Source of the DNA: an uncultured Bacteroides sp.
Lineage (GTDB): Bacteria; Bacteroidota; Bacteroidia; Bacteroidales; Bacteroidaceae
Length of the DNA: 64,000 nucleotides
Direction: 5' to 3'
Assembly: GCF_963675905.1 (NCBI RefSeq)
Contig: NZ_OY780936.1
Coordinates: forward strand, 2,551,946-2,615,945
Below the pieces are notes generated by a model that saw only the letters and a list, made by a program, of their open reading frames with translations, was not told the DNA's origin and searched no databases. Position 1 is the first letter of the stretch. Each line of letters opens with the position of its first letter. A program made the position numbers and the translations under genes. Positions 26,668-35,294 of this stretch are shown one piece after another.

Positions 26668-28347
26668 ATGAAACATACATACCTTATTCTTTTGTTCCTT
26701 TGTTTTTTCATAACCAATACACAGGCACAACCTAAAAATGAGATACGAGCCACTTGGCTGACAACAATATATGGACTTGACTGGCCTACAGTCAAAGCCA
26801 CCTCTCCTACCACTATCAATAAACAAAAAGCAGAATTATGCAGAATTTTAGATGAGCTAAAAGCTGCCAATTTTAATACCGTATTACTCCAAACCCGTTT
26901 ACGTGGAGATGTTATCTATCCTTCTTCCATTGAAACCTATAATGAGACATTAACGGGAAAAGCCGGTTGCTCTCCCGGATATGATGCACTTGCATTTGCA
27001 ATCGAAGAGTGTCATAAACGCGGAATGGAATGTCATGCCTGGATAGTCTCAATTCCATTGGGAAAAGAAAATCATGTAAAAGCATTAGGGAATAAATCTA
27101 TAACTAAGAAGCGCCCGCAAATATGTAAACGCTATCAGGGTGAATGGTTTCTTGATCCCGGCAACCCTGCAACAAAAGATTACCTGTTTTCTATTGTAAA
27201 AGAATTAATTACCGGTTATGATGTAGACGGTATACATCTGGATTATATTCGTTATCCTGACCGCCCAAATGATTTTCCGGATAAAGAGACGTTCCGCAAA
27301 TATGGTAACGGAAAAAGCCTGGACAGTTGGAGAAGGGACAACATAACAGCCATTGTACGATACCTGTATCAACAGGTTAAGCTAATCAAGCCTTGGGTAA
27401 AAATGAGCAGTTCGCCTGTTGGCAAATTCAAAGATACTTCTCATTACCCATCAGGAGGATGGAACGCCTATCATACTGTTTACCAGGATGCACAAGGGTG
27501 GCTTCGTGAAGGAATCCAGGATATTCTATTCCCCATGATGTATTTCAACGGAAATAACTTTTATCCATTTGCATTAGATTGGCAGGAAAATAGCTTCGGA
27601 CGTTGTGTAGTTCCCGGATTAGGTATTTATTTTCTTGATCCGGCAGAAAAAGACTGGCCGTTAAGTGAAATTGAACGTCAGATTTATTTCACCCGTCGCC
27701 ACGGATTAACCGGACAGGCCTTTTACCGTACGGAATACCTATTAAAAAACACCAAGCATCTGTTCGACGAGCTAAACGGATTACATTACGCCAGTCCTGC
27801 CCTTCAACCTAAAATGAAATGGCTGGATAATACAGCTCCCACTCGTCCTAAGGATTTATCAAGTAACCGGATAGGATCAACTGTTCAATTAAACTGGCAA
27901 CCATCAACCGACAACGACTCACGAACAACACCATACTATATAGTATATGCTTCTGATAAATTTCCTGTAGATATATCCAAACCTTATAATATTGTTGCAC
28001 ACGATATCAGAGAGAATCATTATGCTTATAAGGAAGAGACTGCCATAGAAAACAAACGTTATTTTGCAGTAACAGCAACTGATCGTTTTGGAAATGAAAG
28101 TGCAGCTGTACAATTAACATTTCCGGATAATAAACTTCAATTATCCCAGGATAGCCTATTATTGCAACTACCTAAGTCCGAAGAATTTGAGAGTATAACT
28201 ATTACAGATCTTACCGGCAGATGTGTATTACATTCAAAATACAAAGAAAAGATTCCTTTGTATAACTTACAAAAAGGGCTTTACAGGGTTTTATTTACAG
28301 ATAAGAACGGACAGATTCATCCTTCAACCAAGATGCTTGCGCGATAA
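26668..28347 (+). CDS. Family-10-like glycosylhydrolase (GHL10 / DUF187), second copy
   Basis: A 559-residue secreted protein with a signal peptide at 1-20 (MKHTYLILLFLCFFITNTQA). The GHL10 domain starts at NEIRATWLTTIYGLDWP and includes FNTVLLQTRLRGDVIYPS, MECHAWIVSIPLG, VDGIHLDYIRYPDRP and VKMSSSPVGKFKD. A fibronectin-III-like domain follows near residues 395-485. The last 50 residues (DLTGRCVLHS then PLYNLQKGLYRVLF) resemble the type-A C-terminal tail of type IX-secreted proteins, although Bacteroides usually lacks that system. It is a paralogue of the gene at 20928; the substrate is unknown. Its last 31 bp overlap the convergent gene at 28317. Confidence 0.88.
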   Translation: MKHTYLILLFLCFFITNTQAQPKNEIRATWLTTIYGLDWPTVKATSPTTINKQKAELCRILDELKAANFNTVLLQTRLRGDVIYPSSIETYNETLTGKAGCSPGYDALAFAIEECHKRGMECHAWIVSIPLGKENHVKALGNKSITKKRPQICKRYQGEWFLDPGNPATKDYLFSIVKELITGYDVDGIHLDYIRYPDRPNDFPDKETFRKYGNGKSLDSWRRDNITAIVRYLYQQVKLIKPWVKMSSSPVGKFKDTSHYPSGGWNAYHTVYQDAQGWLREGIQDILFPMMYFNGNNFYPFALDWQENSFGRCVVPGLGIYFLDPAEKDWPLSEIERQIYFTRRHGLTGQAFYRTEYLLKNTKHLFDELNGLHYASPALQPKMKWLDNTAPTRPKDLSSNRIGSTVQLNWQPSTDNDSRTTPYYIVYASDKFPVDISKPYNIVAHDIRENHYAYKEETAIENKRYFAVTATDRFGNESAAVQLTFPDNKLQLSQDSLLLQLPKSEEFESITITDLTGRCVLHSKYKEKIPLYNLQKGLYRVLFTDKNGQIHPSTKMLAR

Positions 28348-29498
28348 TTTTTTTGTTGTGTTACAGGTGTTAATTCCATATAGCCGGACACAATCCTGCT
28401 ACTTTCAATAACGACTGGAAAATCAGTCTGCTTATTTTCATGGTCTGCAACCAACAAAGAAGGATCGTTAAAATAATCAACCTGAAAATAGCCTATCTTT
28501 CCAGGAGTAATAAACCGGTCATAAAATAGTCGGGAGAAAATCCCCATATTCATACGCAGGTTCACCTCCACACAAGGATGAATACGAAAAAATGGTTTTT
28601 CAGGGAAACGGCAAATCATCATATCCACCCCCAGATATCCATTATACTTTTTCCCTATCAGCTGAGAGAGTTTTATTTCAAGCTGATCGCGCAACAAATG
28701 TAAATCGACAGCATTAACAAATTCGGTAAGACGCTGTTCAATAGCTTCATTCGAAGCTAGTAAATTACCCGTGTAAGCCCCTCTTACATCTGTTTCAAAG
28801 AAAGAATATCCGGCAAAAGAAACTTTACCTAATTCATCACAAAAAAATTCCATGGCAAAATCCTTCACTTTATCCAGCCAAGGTTCACCTACCACACAAC
28901 GTTGATTCTTTATCACCCGGTTACTCCATCCCTGAATATGACTAGTATACTCACCTTTCCCCGGTCGTAACCCCTTGCCACTACCCGACCATGGTGCTTT
29001 TAAAAGAACTTTGGGATAATGCTCTACAAATTTCCGAACAGCTTCATCAGAAGTCAATTCTTCCGAAACACCACAAAAAGAAGAAGAAATATTCAATTCT
29101 TTAAGTAAAGAAACGGCTAAAGATCGATGAGACAACTCACGTAAAATCTCCATTTGATTTTTATCAGGTAGAAAATCATCTGAAAAGCCTAATAGCCGGG
29201 CTTGTTTTATCAAAGCAGCATTCCATCCCCACGGACAAAGTTTCAAAGATGACTGAAAAGCAATCTCATCTTCCATTATTCTGCCGACAGGTAAATCAAA
29301 CAAATTCTTCATCTGCAGCATCCATTCCTCAGCAGCCGGTTCGTTACTCATTACCAGCATTCCCCGTGAGGTATACCATATAGGCAGTAACGAAAGGTCG
29401 TCCGCCATTTTTCGGGCAGAAAGAGGCGGTGTATAATTTTCATCACCATTAGCCAACGCCAAATCATTATCCGGATTGAATAAATATACTCCCTGCAT
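28317..29498 (-). CDS. Uncharacterised protein, possibly ATP-grasp fold
   Basis: A 393-residue soluble protein. It opens with YLFNPDNDLALANG. The middle has KAPWSGSGKGLRPG, which looks like the glycine-rich nucleotide loop of ATP-grasp enzymes, and near the end is HPCVEVNLRMNMG, similar to the metal-binding E-N motif of that fold. On this basis I infer an ATP-dependent carboxylate-amine ligase-like protein; substrate and pathway are unknown. I recall it as a conserved Bacteroides protein without an assigned role. A TACTTTTG box lies at plus 29522-29529. It overlaps the convergent GHL10 gene by 31 bp. Confidence 0.65.
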   Translation of the reverse strand: MQGVYLFNPDNDLALANGDENYTPPLSARKMADDLSLLPIWYTSRGMLVMSNEPAAEEWMLQMKNLFDLPVGRIMEDEIAFQSSLKLCPWGWNAALIKQARLLGFSDDFLPDKNQMEILRELSHRSLAVSLLKELNISSSFCGVSEELTSDEAVRKFVEHYPKVLLKAPWSGSGKGLRPGKGEYTSHIQGWSNRVIKNQRCVVGEPWLDKVKDFAMEFFCDELGKVSFAGYSFFETDVRGAYTGNLLASNEAIEQRLTEFVNAVDLHLLRDQLEIKLSQLIGKKYNGYLGVDMMICRFPEKPFFRIHPCVEVNLRMNMGIFSRLFYDRFITPGKIGYFQVDYFNDPSLLVADHENKQTDFPVVIESSRIVSGYMELTPVTQQKNYRASILVEG

Positions 29499-29521
29499 TT
29501 ATTTTTTATGTATTTTGTATA

Positions 29522-29529
29522 CAAAAGTA
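29522..29529 (-). promoter_or_regulatory. -7 box TACTTTTG of the ATP-grasp-like gene
   Basis: Minus-strand TAnnTTTG match 23 bp upstream of 29498, overlapping the palindrome TTTTGTATACAAAA at 29513-29526, which could be an operator. Confidence 0.55.
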
Positions 29530-29578
29530 AGCAAAAAGAGAAATAGAATAATCAACCATCTGAAATAAATTTATTCTT

Positions 29579-29606
29579 GTACAAAAGAATGTTTTATTTT
29601 GTACAG
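29579..29606. repeat. Two-unit 22-bp-period repeat with GTACA boxes
   Basis: GTACAAAAGAAT at 29579 and GTACAGAAC at 29601 start exactly 22 bp apart. The first unit matches the first 12 bases of unit 4 in the array at 58667, making this a second location of the same repeat family. It lies between two divergent genes. Confidence 0.55.
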
Positions 29607-29770
29607 AACACTATATATACAATAAATGAATCTGATTATACCAGAGCCTAAAAATAAGATTATCACAACATTTACCCCCTGCATAATTGAATATTTATAA
29701 GTTACATAATCATTTTCTATAAACAAAAGCATAAACAAGTTTAAATAGATGAATATTTTGCAATCTCTAC

Positions 29771-29801
29771 TTTGCAAAGTTGATAATTATAATTATCTTT
29801 G
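29771..29801 (+). promoter_or_regulatory. Complete Bacteroides promoter of the AAA ATPase gene
   Basis: TTTG at 29771-29774, a 19-bp spacer, and TATCTTTG at 29794-29801. It places the start codon at 29818 rather than at the in-frame ATG at 29749. Confidence 0.8.
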
Positions 29802-29817
29802 CCTCGACAATAAAAGA

Positions 29818-31002
29818 ATGTTTATGGAAGCCTTTTACAGAACTCACAGCTATCTGGTAGAACACACCAATGCCACCGTTCGACGTGATTTAATGGATGA
29901 GATCGATTGGAACGACCGTCTTATTGGAATCAAAGGGACTCGCGGTGTAGGGAAAACTACTTTCCTGTTGCAATATGCAAAAGAGCGATTCGGAACAGAC
30001 CGTTCATGCTTGTTTATCAACATGAATAACTTTTATTTCTCAGGGCATACCATTATAGAATTTGCAGAAGAATTTCTTAAAAACGGTGGTAAAGTACTTC
30101 TCATAGACCAGGTCTTTAAGTATCCAAACTGGAGTCATGAACTAAGAATTTGCCATGACCGTTTTCCTGGATTGAAAATCGTGTTTTCCGGTTCCTCGGT
30201 TATGCGATTAAAAGAAGAAAACACTGAGTTATCCGGTATCGTAAAATCATATAATCTACGTGGATTCTCATTCAGAGAATTTCTGAATCTGCAAACAGGT
30301 AATAGCTTTCCGTCTTATTCGTTAGAAGATATTTTGTCCAATCATGAGCAAATAGCCAAGACTGTTCTCTCAAAGGTTCGTCCCACAGACTATTTTCAGG
30401 ATTATCTTCATCATGGTTTTTATCCATTTTTTCTTGAAAAAAGAAACTTTTCCGAAAATTTGCTTAAAACGATGAACATGATGGTAGAGGTAGACATTCT
30501 ACTTATTAAGCAAATAGAACTGAAATATCTTTCAAAGATAAAGAAGCTTTTATATTTGCTGGCGGTTGACGGTCCTTCAGCTCCCAATGTAAGTCAGTTG
30601 GCAACAGAGATTGAGACATCACGTGCTACGGTTATGAACTACATCAAATATCTTGCAGACGCAAGGTTAATCAATATGGTTTATCCAAAAGGAGAATCTT
30701 TCCCTAAAAAACCATCAAAGATTATGATGCATAACACTAATCTTATGTATTCTATCTATCCGGTAAAAGTGGAAGAACAAGATGTTGCCGAAACATTCTT
30801 TCTCAATACACTCTATAAGGATCATGTTCTCAATAAAGGAGAAAAAGGAACTTCTTTTCTGGTAGATGAAAAGATTCCATTTAAGATATGTACCGACGGA
30901 TTTAAGGTCAAAAATAATCCAGCCATTACGTATGCCATTCACAGGGCAGAAATAGGGCGAGGAAATCAGATACCTTTATGGTTATTCGGTTTTCTTTATT
31001 AA
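29818..31002 (+). CDS. AAA_14-type ATPase with altered Walker B
   Basis: A 394-residue cytoplasmic P-loop protein. Walker A is GTRGVGKTT at residues 40-48. Walker B reads KVLLIDQVFKYPNW: the aspartate is present but the catalytic glutamate expected next to it is glutamine (codon CAG). Sensor-like IVFSGSS follows, then a region like the DUF4143 winged-helix/nuclease-like half with TSRATVMNYIKYLADARLI. The family is widespread in Bacteroides and its role is unclear. The start at 29818 is set by the promoter at 29771-29801. It ends 31 bp before the pyruvate:ferredoxin oxidoreductase gene with no terminator between, so read-through into that gene is possible. Confidence 0.8.
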   Translation: MFMEAFYRTHSYLVEHTNATVRRDLMDEIDWNDRLIGIKGTRGVGKTTFLLQYAKERFGTDRSCLFINMNNFYFSGHTIIEFAEEFLKNGGKVLLIDQVFKYPNWSHELRICHDRFPGLKIVFSGSSVMRLKEENTELSGIVKSYNLRGFSFREFLNLQTGNSFPSYSLEDILSNHEQIAKTVLSKVRPTDYFQDYLHHGFYPFFLEKRNFSENLLKTMNMMVEVDILLIKQIELKYLSKIKKLLYLLAVDGPSAPNVSQLATEIETSRATVMNYIKYLADARLINMVYPKGESFPKKPSKIMMHNTNLMYSIYPVKVEEQDVAETFFLNTLYKDHVLNKGEKGTSFLVDEKIPFKICTDGFKVKNNPAITYAIHRAEIGRGNQIPLWLFGFLY

Positions 31003-31033
31003 TTGAGTTTTTTTATTTAATATATTAAATGTT

Positions 31034-34000
31034 ATGACTAAACAGAAGAAATTCATCACATGTGATGGTAATCAGGCTGCTGCACATATCTCGTATATGT
31101 TCTCAGAAGTTGCCGCGATTTATCCTATCACTCCTTCTTCGACTATGGCAGAATACGTAGACGAATGGGCTGCAGCCGGACGTAAAAACATCTTCGGCGA
31201 AACAGTATTAGTACAGGAAATGCAATCTGAGGGAGGTGCAGCTGGTGCATTACACGGTTCTTTACAGGCTGGTGCACTGACAACCACTTACACAGCTTCT
31301 CAGGGATTATTGCTTATGATTCCTAATATGTACAAAATTGCAGGAGAATTACTTCCTTGCGTTTTCCACGTATCAGCTCGTGCTTTAGCTTCTCACGCTC
31401 TTTCTATCTTCGGTGACCACCAAGATGTTATGGCTTGCCGTCAGGTAGGTTTTGCTATGTTGGCAGAAGGTTCTGTACAGGAAGTTATGGACTTATCAGC
31501 AGTAGCTCACTTAGCTACAATTAAGAGCCGCATTCCTTTCGTAAACTTCTTCGACGGATTCCGTACATCACACGAAATTCAGAAGATCGAGATGTTGGAA
31601 AATGACGATCTTGCTCACTTGATCGACAAAGAAGCTTTGGCTGAATTCCGTAACCGTTCTTTGAACCCAGAGAACCCTGTTGCACGTGGTATGGCTGAAA
31701 ACCCAGATGTTTACTTCCAACATAGAGAATCATGCAACAAATTCTATGACGCTGTTCCAGGTATCGTAGAAGAATACATGAAAGAACTTTCTGAAATCAC
31801 AGGACGTAAATATAGCTTGTTCGATTACTACGGAGCTGACGATGCTGACCGTGTAATCATCGCTATGGGTTCTGTAACAGAAGCTGCTCGCGAAGCTATC
31901 GACTACTTAACTGCTCAAGGAGAAAAAGTTGGTTTGGTTGCAGTACACTTGTACCGTCCATTCTCTGCTAAACACTTCCTTGCTGCTGTTCCTAAGACTG
32001 CAAAACGTATTGCTGTATTAGACAGAACAAAAGAACCAGGCGCAGTAGGCGAACCATTATACTTAGACGTAAAAGATTGTTTCTACGGACAAGCTGATGC
32101 TCCGGTTATCGTTGGTGGTCGTTATGGTCTTTCTTCTAAAGATACTACTCCTGCTCAGGTTATCTCTGTATACGAAAACCTTTCTTTGGCAATGCCTAAG
32201 AACCAGTTCACTCTTGGTATAGTTGACGACGTTACTTTCACTTCTCTTCCAAAGAAAGAAGAAATCGCATTAGGCGGTGCAGGTATGTACGAAGCTAAAT
32301 TCTATGGTTTGGGAGCTGATGGTACTGTAGGTGCTAACAAGAATTCTGTTAAGATTATCGGTGATAATACTAACAAGCACTGTCAGGCATACTTCTCTTA
32401 TGACTCTAAGAAATCAGGAGGTTTTACCTGTTCACACCTTCGTTTCGGTGACACTCCTATTCGTTCTACTTATTTGGTAAATACACCAAACTTCGTAGCT
32501 TGTCACGTTCAGGCATACCTTCGTATGTATGATGTAACACGCGGTTTGCAACAGAATGGTACATTCCTTTTGAATACCATCTGGAACGAAGAAGAACTGG
32601 CTAAACATTTGCCTAACAACGTAAAACGTTATTTCGCAGAAAAAAATATCACAGTTTACTATATCAACGCGACTCAGATTGCACAGGAAATTGGTTTGGG
32701 TAACAGAACAAATACTATACTTCAATCAGCATTCTTCCGCATCACCGGCGTTATTCCTGTTGATTTGGCTGTAGAACAAATGAAGAAATTCATTGTTAAG
32801 TCTTACGGTAAGAAAGGACAAGACATTGTTGACAAGAACAATGCAGCTGTTGACCGTGGTGGCGAATACAAACAACTAACTGTTGATCCTGCTTGGGCTA
32901 CTTTGAAAGATGAAGAAGCTGCAGACAACAACACTCCTGAATTCGTAGAAAAAGTAGTTAAGGTTATCAACGCTCAGAATGGTGATGATCTTCCAGTATC
33001 TACTTTCGTTGGTATCGAAGATGGTACATGGCAACAAGGTACTGCTACTTACGAAAAACGTGGTGTAGCTGCTTTCGTTCCAGAATGGAATTCAGAAAAC
33101 TGTATCCAGTGTAACAAGTGTGCTTATGTTTGTCCTCACGCTTCTATCCGTCCATTCGTTCTTGACGAAGCAGAACAAGCAGCAGCTCCTTTCACTGATA
33201 TGTTGAAAGCTACCGGAAAAGTATTCGACGGTATGAAGTTCCGTATTCAGGTTGACGTACTTGACTGTCTTGGTTGCGGTAACTGTGCTGATGTATGTCC
33301 AGGAAACAAACAAGGTAAGGCTCTTAAGATGCAACCTTTGGAAGGTCAGCTTCCACAAGCTCCTAACTGGGAATATGTTGCTACAAAAGTAAAGAGCAAA
33401 CAACACTTGGTAAATGTAAATGCTAACGTGAAGAACTCACAGTTTGCTACTCCATTATTCGAGTTCTCTGGTGCATGTTCAGGTTGTGGTGAAACTCCTT
33501 ACGTTAAGTTGTTAACTCAATTGTTCGGCGACCGTCAAATGGTAGCTAATGCAACAGGATGTTCTTCTATCTACTCTGGTTCAGTTCCATCAACTCCTTA
33601 TACAACTAACGAAGATGGTCACGGACCAGCATGGGCTAACTCATTATTCGAAGACTTTGCTGAATTCGGTATGGGTATGACTCTTGCAGTTGATAAGATG
33701 CGTGATCGTCTTGTTGACTTGATGACAAAAGGTCAGACTTGCGACTGCTGTTCAGATGAACTAAAAGGTTTATTCAACGAATGGATTGCCGACAAAAATA
33801 ACGCAGCACGTTCAATCGAACTTGAAGCTAAAATTACTCCACTTGTAAAAGCTTGCGACTGCGATATCTGCAAAGAAATTGCTTCTCTAAGCAAATTCTT
33901 AATCAAGAAATCTCAATGGATTATCGGTGGTGACGGTGCTTCTTATGATATCGGTTTCGGTGGTTTAGATCACGTACTTGCTTCTGGTAAGGACGTAAAT

Positions 34001-34582
34001 ATCCTTGTTCTTGATACTGAAGTTTACTCAAACACAGGTGGTCAGTCATCTAAAGCAACTCCAGTTGGAGCTATTGCTAAGTTTGCTGCTGCAGGTAAGA
34101 GAGTTCGTAAGAAAGACCTTGGTTTGATCGCTTCTACATACGGTTATGTATATTGTGCTCAAGTTGCTATGGGTGCTGACCAGGCTCAAACATTGAAAGC
34201 TATCCGCGAAGCTGAAGCTTATGACGGGCCTTCAATCGTTATCGCTTACTCACCATGTATCAACCACGGTTTGAAAGCCGGTATGGGTAAAGCACAAGCT
34301 GAACAAGCAGCTGCAGTAGAATGCGGTTACTGGCACTTGTGGAGATACAATCCTGCATTGGAAGCTGAAGGACAAAATCCATTCACATTGGATTCTAAAG
34401 CACCAAACTGGGATAACTTCCAAAACTTCCTGAAAGGTGAAGTTCGTTACGCTTCATTGGCAAAACAATATCCTGCTGAAGCTAATGAATTATTCCAGGC
34501 TGCTCAGGACAACGCTAAGTGGAGATATAACAACTACAAGCGTTTGGCTAAGCAACAATGGGGTGTTGAGCAAGAAGACTAA
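31034..34582 (+). CDS. nifJ: Pyruvate:ferredoxin (flavodoxin) oxidoreductase, single chain
   Basis: A 1182-residue homodimer-type enzyme that oxidises pyruvate to acetyl-CoA and CO2 and reduces ferredoxin, a central step of anaerobic energy metabolism. All domains of the single-chain form are present. The N-terminal pyrimidine-binding domain begins with TCDGNQAAAHISYMFSEVAA and YPITPSSTMAEYVDEW. Two ferredoxin motifs (CIQCNKCAYVCP and CLGCGNCADVCP) lie near residues 690-760, and the proximal-cluster cysteines include CSGCGETPY. The C-terminal thiamine-diphosphate domain has GDGASYDIGFGGLDH and EVYSNTGGQSS. Codon use is strongly biased, consistent with high expression. A hairpin terminator follows. 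Confidence 0.97.
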   Translation: MTKQKKFITCDGNQAAAHISYMFSEVAAIYPITPSSTMAEYVDEWAAAGRKNIFGETVLVQEMQSEGGAAGALHGSLQAGALTTTYTASQGLLLMIPNMYKIAGELLPCVFHVSARALASHALSIFGDHQDVMACRQVGFAMLAEGSVQEVMDLSAVAHLATIKSRIPFVNFFDGFRTSHEIQKIEMLENDDLAHLIDKEALAEFRNRSLNPENPVARGMAENPDVYFQHRESCNKFYDAVPGIVEEYMKELSEITGRKYSLFDYYGADDADRVIIAMGSVTEAAREAIDYLTAQGEKVGLVAVHLYRPFSAKHFLAAVPKTAKRIAVLDRTKEPGAVGEPLYLDVKDCFYGQADAPVIVGGRYGLSSKDTTPAQVISVYENLSLAMPKNQFTLGIVDDVTFTSLPKKEEIALGGAGMYEAKFYGLGADGTVGANKNSVKIIGDNTNKHCQAYFSYDSKKSGGFTCSHLRFGDTPIRSTYLVNTPNFVACHVQAYLRMYDVTRGLQQNGTFLLNTIWNEEELAKHLPNNVKRYFAEKNITVYYINATQIAQEIGLGNRTNTILQSAFFRITGVIPVDLAVEQMKKFIVKSYGKKGQDIVDKNNAAVDRGGEYKQLTVDPAWATLKDEEAADNNTPEFVEKVVKVINAQNGDDLPVSTFVGIEDGTWQQGTATYEKRGVAAFVPEWNSENCIQCNKCAYVCPHASIRPFVLDEAEQAAAPFTDMLKATGKVFDGMKFRIQVDVLDCLGCGNCADVCPGNKQGKALKMQPLEGQLPQAPNWEYVATKVKSKQHLVNVNANVKNSQFATPLFEFSGACSGCGETPYVKLLTQLFGDRQMVANATGCSSIYSGSVPSTPYTTNEDGHGPAWANSLFEDFAEFGMGMTLAVDKMRDRLVDLMTKGQTCDCCSDELKGLFNEWIADKNNAARSIELEAKITPLVKACDCDICKEIASLSKFLIKKSQWIIGGDGASYDIGFGGLDHVLASGKDVNILVLDTEVYSNTGGQSSKATPVGAIAKFAAAGKRVRKKDLGLIASTYGYVYCAQVAMGADQAQTLKAIREAEAYDGPSIVIAYSPCINHGLKAGMGKAQAEQAAAVECGYWHLWRYNPALEAEGQNPFTLDSKAPNWDNFQNFLKGEVRYASLAKQYPAEANELFQAAQDNAKWRYNNYKRLAKQQWGVEQED

Positions 34583-34604
34583 TCCTAATTAGCTCTATAA
34601 ATAA

Positions 34605-34636
34605 GAAAGGCTGCTTCGTTTGAAGCAGCCTTTTTC
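34605..34636. terminator. Terminator of pyruvate:ferredoxin oxidoreductase
   Basis: AAAGGCTGCTTC and GAAGCAGCCTTT are perfect 12-bp complements around a 4-nt loop, followed by TTCTGTTTTT. The A-rich left flank could also serve the convergent acetyltransferase gene. Confidence 0.88.
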
Positions 34637-34656
34637 TGTTTTTATCTAACATTATA

Positions 34657-35148
34657 TTACCGAACAATTTCATATTGATGATAGACCACATCTGGAACAT
34701 CTACTTTCCTGAATTTCAGTTTCTCACAAATCCTTATCGAGCCAATATTCTCAGGATACATACGTGCTATAATCTTATCCACACCTAATGCATTAAAACC
34801 GTAATCAAGTAATCCACTACAAATTTCAGTGCCATAGCCTCTATTCCAATAATTATTATCAAGGATATAACCTAACTCAAGAATCTTCTTATTTCCAAAA
34901 GAATTGAATAATCCAGCCTCACCAATAACTTCTCCATTAGCAACAACAGCAAAAATGCCATATCCTTGCGGATAGCCATCAGCATTCACTTTCTCATATT
35001 TACCTTTCAGTTCTTCCAAAGTCCAATCATATTTACCATTAGAGATATACTTCATATTTTCCTCTTTTGAATAAACAGACAATAAAACATTTATATCCAA
35101 TGGTACTATTTCCCGAATTAAAAGGCTTTTAGTTATAATTGGGTCCAT
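34657..35148 (-). CDS. GNAT-family N-acetyltransferase (RimJ/RimL type)
   Basis: A 163-residue protein of the acetyl-CoA-dependent GNAT fold. The layout is of the RimJ/RimL kind: an N-terminal LIREIVPLDINVLLSVY, a central VIGEAGLFNSFGNKKILELGY, the acetyl-CoA loop region NNYWNRGYGTEICSGLLDY, and a final NIGSIRICEKLKFRKVD. Family members acetylate ribosomal protein N-termini, amino acids or small molecules; the target here cannot be predicted. It stands alone between the oxidoreductase terminator and the WYL gene. Confidence 0.85.
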   Translation of the reverse strand: MDPIITKSLLIREIVPLDINVLLSVYSKEENMKYISNGKYDWTLEELKGKYEKVNADGYPQGYGIFAVVANGEVIGEAGLFNSFGNKKILELGYILDNNYWNRGYGTEICSGLLDYGFNALGVDKIIARMYPENIGSIRICEKLKFRKVDVPDVVYHQYEIVR

Positions 35149-35294
35149 GTTTTTTTGTAAATATTATGACTAGACACTATAGATTTTACTGCTATCTACC
35201 TATTTTTCTATACTTTATTTTTGAAATTTTTTATATCGAACTCAGGTTATTATAATTAAGGAGTGGTTATAATTCAAATCCCATTAAAGTTAAA

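Noticed and set aside
26596-26668. Upstream ATG for the second GHL10 gene
   Set aside because: It lies ahead of the -7 box TACCTTTG at 26640 and would precede the signal peptide with a second hydrophobic stretch.
29571-29777. 68-codon minus-strand frame between ATP-grasp-like and AAA genes
   Set aside because: It covers the 22-bp repeats and the promoter of the AAA gene, and its composition is not protein-like.
33092-33406. 104-codon frame antisense to the pyruvate:ferredoxin oxidoreductase gene
   Set aside because: Shadow of a strongly codon-biased gene with no start signal or homologue recognised.
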